This document shows, one piece after another, positions 6,822 to 8,905 of a DNA stretch of 8,905 bases. The notes under the pieces were generated by a model that saw only the letters and a list, made by a program, of their open reading frames with translations, was not told the DNA's origin and did not search any database. Numbering within the stretch: the first letter of the stretch is position 1; the number at the start of each line of letters is the position of its first letter. Origin of the DNA: Leucobacter sp. (lineage in GTDB: Bacteria > Actinomycetota > Actinomycetes > Actinomycetales > Microbacteriaceae); contig JAPSIU010000106.1 in NCBI GenBank assembly GCA_031178565.1, positions 1 through 8,905 on the forward strand. The letters run 5' to 3'. The translations under genes were made by a program, and so were the position numbers.

Positions 6822-7241
6822 TCAGCGTGTGCGGATCAGCGTCGGCCGAGAAGGACCCTCAAGACGCGCGACCGCCACTTTCACGTCGCTCAGCTCCTGC
6901 GTCAGGTCGAGGCGCATCTCTCCCATCTCCTGGCGCGCCGCCGCGAACTCCTGATCCACCGCGGCAAAACCTGCCGCCATCTCCTGCCGGACCTCCGCGA
7001 ACCCGACAGCCATCTCCTGTCGCACGCCGGCCGAATCCGCTGCCGTCCCCTGGCGCACCTCGGCGATCTCGCGACGGACCCCGGCGATCTCGCCGCTCAG
7101 CTTCCGATCGACCGCGTCGATGCGGGTGCTGAGCTTGTCGTCCACGGCGTCGATCCGGTGCACCAACCACCCGAAGCCCGCGGCGAGCGTGAGGAGCATG
7201 ACGACCGCGCTGATCATGGTCGTGAATATTTCGGCGGACAC
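6822..7241 (-). CDS. Small membrane-anchored coiled-coil protein of unknown function
   Basis: Not recognised as a named family. The 139-residue product has one strongly hydrophobic segment at about residues 9-28 (MISAVVMLLTLAAGFGWLV), then a charged, Gly/Ala-containing coiled coil from 29 to 127. That region divides without gaps into nine 11-residue units, for example RIDAVDDKLST, RIDAVDRKLSG, VRQEMAVGFAE and VRQEMAAGFAA. The last 12 residues are basic. The start is the GTG at 7241, with GGAGGT 6 nt upstream; an in-frame ATG at 7271 lacks such a site. It shares the strand with the IclR gene and pcaH, with gaps of 151 and 125 bp. A role in the pca pathway is not evident; an unrelated envelope or scaffold protein is equally possible. 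That it is a real gene is well supported by the ribosome-binding site and the periodic protein pattern. Confidence 0.8.
   Translation of the reverse strand: MSAEIFTTMISAVVMLLTLAAGFGWLVHRIDAVDDKLSTRIDAVDRKLSGEIAGVRREIAEVRQGTAADSAGVRQEMAVGFAEVRQEMAAGFAAVDQEFAAARQEMGEMRLDLTQELSDVKVAVARLEGPSRPTLIRTR
6861..7157 (-). repeat. Nine tandem hendecad-coding units
   Basis: This is the part of the small coiled-coil gene that codes for residues 29-127, nine consecutive 33-bp units with no insertion or deletion. The units at 7092-7157 (two RIDAVD copies) and 6960-7025 (two VRQEMA copies) are the most similar pairs, pointing to internal duplication. An 11-residue period is typical of coiled coils with little or slightly right-handed supertwist. 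Confidence 0.75.
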
Positions 7242-7392
7242 GTATGCACCTCCGTTCTGATGCGAGAGCATTGCTTTCACTATCGAAGGTACGCCACGCG
7301 CACGGTGCGGAGAAGACAGCGGGCACGATCTGTGGACAAGAGTGCGCAAAGGACGAGAACACCCGTCTGTGGACGAAGAACAGCCCCGCGAA
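7242..7392 (-). promoter_or_regulatory. Gap between the IclR gene and the coiled-coil gene
   Basis: It holds a GATAGT -10-like hexamer (minus strand, 7279-7284) about 38 bases upstream of the GTG start at 7241; its -35 (CACCGT) is poor. TCTGTGGAC occurs twice on the plus strand (7329-7337 and 7366-7374), and GGACGAGAAC/GGACGAAGAAC at 7351-7360 and 7371-7381. No clear terminator hairpin follows the IclR stop codon. Read on the minus strand, 7331-7339 is TTGTCCACA, a perfect high-GC-type DnaA box. Confidence 0.3.
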
Positions 7393-8175
7393 TCAGGCGT
7401 CGCGCACCTCGTGGAACAGTTCACGCGCTGTCTGCAGCACAAGCGCCGAGAGCCTCCGCTCGTCTGCGCGCTCCAGCGTCACGACGAGACCGACCGCGAT
7501 CGGGGGAAGCCCCTCGACCACCGGAAGCGCGGCGGCGACCGAGATGTTGCCGAGCGTCATCTCCTCCCGCGTCGTGGCGTAGCCGCGGGTCCTGGCACGC
7601 TCGAGCTCGCGCCGAAGCGGCCCCTCCTCGGTGACGGAGTGCACCGTCTCGCGCTCGCGCGGAGCCGTGAAGTAGCGCGCCAGCCACTCCTCGCTCTGCG
7701 TCGCGAGCAGCGCCTTACCCACTCCCGTCGTGTGCAGCGGACCGCGGCCCCCCGCGCGGCTCACGGTCGGGATCGACATCCGCCCGGTCACACGACCGAC
7801 GTAGAGCACGGTCGCCGTCTCCGGGTCCTCCCCTCCCAGCACCCCGAGGTGCACGTTCTCCCCAGTCGCCTCGTACAGCCGCACCAGGTGCGGAATGGCC
7901 CGTTCCCGCAGCCGCAGCGAGAGCGGCGACAGCTCCCCGAGCTCCCAGAGCCGCGAGCCGACCGCGTAGCGGTGCTCGGGAACCCGCACCAGCAGGCCCT
8001 GCCGCAGCAGCGCGCCGAGCAGCCGGTGCAGCGTGGACGATGAGAGACCCGTGCGGGATCCGAGTTCGGCGGCCGTGAGCTCGGGTTCGTCCTCCGAGAA
8101 GCAGCCGAGCACGCCGAGCGCCCGATCCAGCACGCCTGCACGGCCCGCCGCATCCGCCGCATCCGCCGCCCTCAT
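7393..8175 (-). CDS. IclR-family transcriptional regulator, possible PcaR
   Basis: A DNA-binding, ligand-sensing regulator. Of 260 residues, 13-75 form the winged helix-turn-helix (recognition helix around SSSTLHRLLGALL, 45-57) and about 85-255 the IclR effector-binding domain, with the conserved PLHTTGVGKALLA (146-158) and IAVGLVVTL near the end. Length is normal for the family. The ATG at 8175 has AAGGGG 4-5 nt upstream. The first codons contain a tandem 9-bp repeat (8147-8170) giving Ala/Asp-rich residues. PcaR, PcaU and PobR regulators of protocatechuate and 4-hydroxybenzoate catabolism belong to this family, and this gene is the nearest regulator on the pca strand, so control of pcaHGBDC is a fair inference. 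It could instead act with, or on, the divergent IclR gene. The family call is firm; the target is not. Confidence 0.9.
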   Translation of the reverse strand: MRAADAADAAGRAGVLDRALGVLGCFSEDEPELTAAELGSRTGLSSSTLHRLLGALLRQGLLVRVPEHRYAVGSRLWELGELSPLSLRLRERAIPHLVRLYEATGENVHLGVLGGEDPETATVLYVGRVTGRMSIPTVSRAGGRGPLHTTGVGKALLATQSEEWLARYFTAPRERETVHSVTEEGPLRRELERARTRGYATTREEMTLGNISVAAALPVVEGLPPIAVGLVVTLERADERRLSALVLQTARELFHEVRDA

Positions 8176-8277
8176 CGCGCCCCTTCTGCTCGATATCCTC
8201 CGCCGGTACCGAGCGTAGCGCCGGTCCGAGCGAACCGCTGCTCGAGGCTCGGGGCTCGGACGTGGGATGCTGTCGGC
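8176..8277. promoter_or_regulatory. Divergent promoter region between two IclR genes
   Basis: The 102-bp gap between the oppositely oriented start codons contains three kinds of symmetry. CCGGTACCGAGCG (8203-8215) and CCGGTCCGAGCG (8221-8232) are direct repeats 18 bp apart. GTCCGAGC (8224-8231) and GCTCGGAC (8254-8261) form a perfect 8-bp inverted repeat with a 22-bp spacer. CGGTACCG (8204-8211) is palindromic. A TACGCT -10-like hexamer for the minus-strand gene (8212-8217) lies within the first repeat, so a bound regulator could repress it. IclR proteins often autoregulate from such gaps. No reliable -35 was seen on either strand. Confidence 0.45.
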
Positions 8278-8905
8278 ATGGCCAATTCGCCGAGCGGGGA
8301 CACGATGATCGAGCGCGTCGTGCGCGTGCTCGAGACCTTCTCCGCCGACCGAACCGTGCAGACGGCGAGCGAGATCGGGCGGCGCGCCGCCCTCCCGTCC
8401 TCGACCGCGCACCGCCTCGTCGACGAACTGATCGCGGCGGGGGTCCTCGAGCGGGACGAGGACCGTCGTGTGCGCCTCGGCATGCGGCTCTGGGAGCTGG
8501 CGCTGCGGGGCTCGACCGCGCTCCGCCTGCGCCAGGCCGCGCTCCCGCACATGGAGGCGGTCCAGGCGAGGATCCGGGAGCACACGCAGCTCGCGGTGCT
8601 CGAGGAGGGGGAGGCGCTCTTCCTCGAACGGCTGTCGCACCCCGACGCCGGAGCGAACATCACCCGGGTGGCCGGCCGGCTGCCGCTGCACGCCTCGTCG
8701 TCGGGGCTGGTCCTGCTCGCGCACGCGGATCCCGCGCTGCGCGAGCAGGTGCTCGCGGCCCCCCTGCGGGCGGTCGGCCCCGGCACGATCATGGACCCGC
8801 CACGGCTGCGGCGAGCGCTCGCGGACATCCGCCGGTCGGGCGTCGCCGTGGCTCCGGGATCAATCGAGGCCGTCTCCACCGGTGTCGCCGTGCCGGTGCG
8901 CGACG
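8278..8905 (+). CDS. Second IclR-family transcriptional regulator, 3' end missing
   Basis: 209 codons are present before the right edge. Residues 10-70 form the winged helix-turn-helix (recognition helix PSSTAHRLVDELI, 40-52), followed by the effector domain from about 82, with the typical RVAGRLPLHASSSGLVLLAH (130-149) and GVAVPVRD at the edge. About 40 residues should remain outside. The ATG at 8278 is the first in frame but has only a weak GGGA 10 nt upstream; the ATG at 8305 (codon 10) has GGGGA close by and could be the real start. It is clearly diverged from the IclR protein on the other strand. Being divergent from the pca-side genes, it may control a locus to the right of the window. 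Its ligand cannot be told from the sequence. Confidence 0.9.
   Translation, partial: MANSPSGDTMIERVVRVLETFSADRTVQTASEIGRRAALPSSTAHRLVDELIAAGVLERDEDRRVRLGMRLWELALRGSTALRLRQAALPHMEAVQARIREHTQLAVLEEGEALFLERLSHPDAGANITRVAGRLPLHASSSGLVLLAHADPALREQVLAAPLRAVGPGTIMDPPRLRRALADIRRSGVAVAPGSIEAVSTGVAVPVRD

Noticed and set aside
7329..7381. Chromosomal origin of replication
   Set aside because: Only two DnaA-like boxes, no AT-rich unwinding region and no dnaA, dnaN or rnpA neighbours.
8176..8724. Long N-terminal extension of the minus-strand IclR gene
   Set aside because: It would run through the divergent promoter gap and antisense to the second IclR gene. The ATG at 8175 gives a normal-length family member.
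1..8905. An undescribed defence system or mobile element
   Set aside because: No nuclease, helicase, transposase, integrase, toxin-antitoxin or phage-like gene was seen, and composition looks uniform. All but one of the genes belong to known metabolic or regulatory families.

Overview
The window is very GC-rich and gene-dense. Genes sit back to back, Shine-Dalgarno sites are strong, GTG and TTG starts occur, and the gene content is typical of a high-GC actinobacterium. The 180-kDa-class NAD-glutamate dehydrogenase, the IclR-type regulators and the pcaHGB arrangement all fit. A Microbacteriaceae-like host is plausible, but that is a guess from composition and gene content and was not tested.

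Layout, all on the minus strand except the last gene. At 1-2448 is the N-terminal half of a large NAD-dependent glutamate dehydrogenase, cut by the left edge. A 140-bp gap follows, holding a TATGAT -10 box and two mutually exclusive inverted repeats. From 6696 down to 2589 runs a compact operon, pcaH-pcaG-pcaB-pcaD-pcaC. It encodes protocatechuate 3,4-dioxygenase (beta and alpha subunits), 3-carboxy-cis,cis-muconate cycloisomerase, 3-oxoadipate enol-lactonase and 4-carboxymuconolactone decarboxylase. Each junction overlaps by 1 to 11 bp, so translation is probably coupled. Upstream, on the same strand, are a small membrane-anchored hendecad-repeat coiled-coil protein (7241-6822) and an IclR-type regulator (8175-7393). 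A second, divergent IclR-type gene starts at 8278 on the plus strand and is cut by the right edge.

Together the five pca genes carry out ring cleavage of protocatechuate and its conversion to 3-oxoadipate. The last two steps (CoA transfer, PcaIJ, and thiolysis, PcaF) are not in the window. The IclR gene next to the operon is the best candidate for its regulator (PcaR-like), by family and position only. The glutamate dehydrogenase shares the strand but appears to have its own promoter and no obvious pathway link.

No mobile element, CRISPR array, RNA gene or defence system was seen. The region is mostly ordinary catabolic sequence. The least explained items are the repeat-derived Pro/Ala/Ser tail on PcaB, the nine-hendecad membrane protein between the regulator and the operon, the separate but overlapping pcaD and pcaC (fused as pcaL in many relatives), and the symmetric sequences in the three regulatory gaps.
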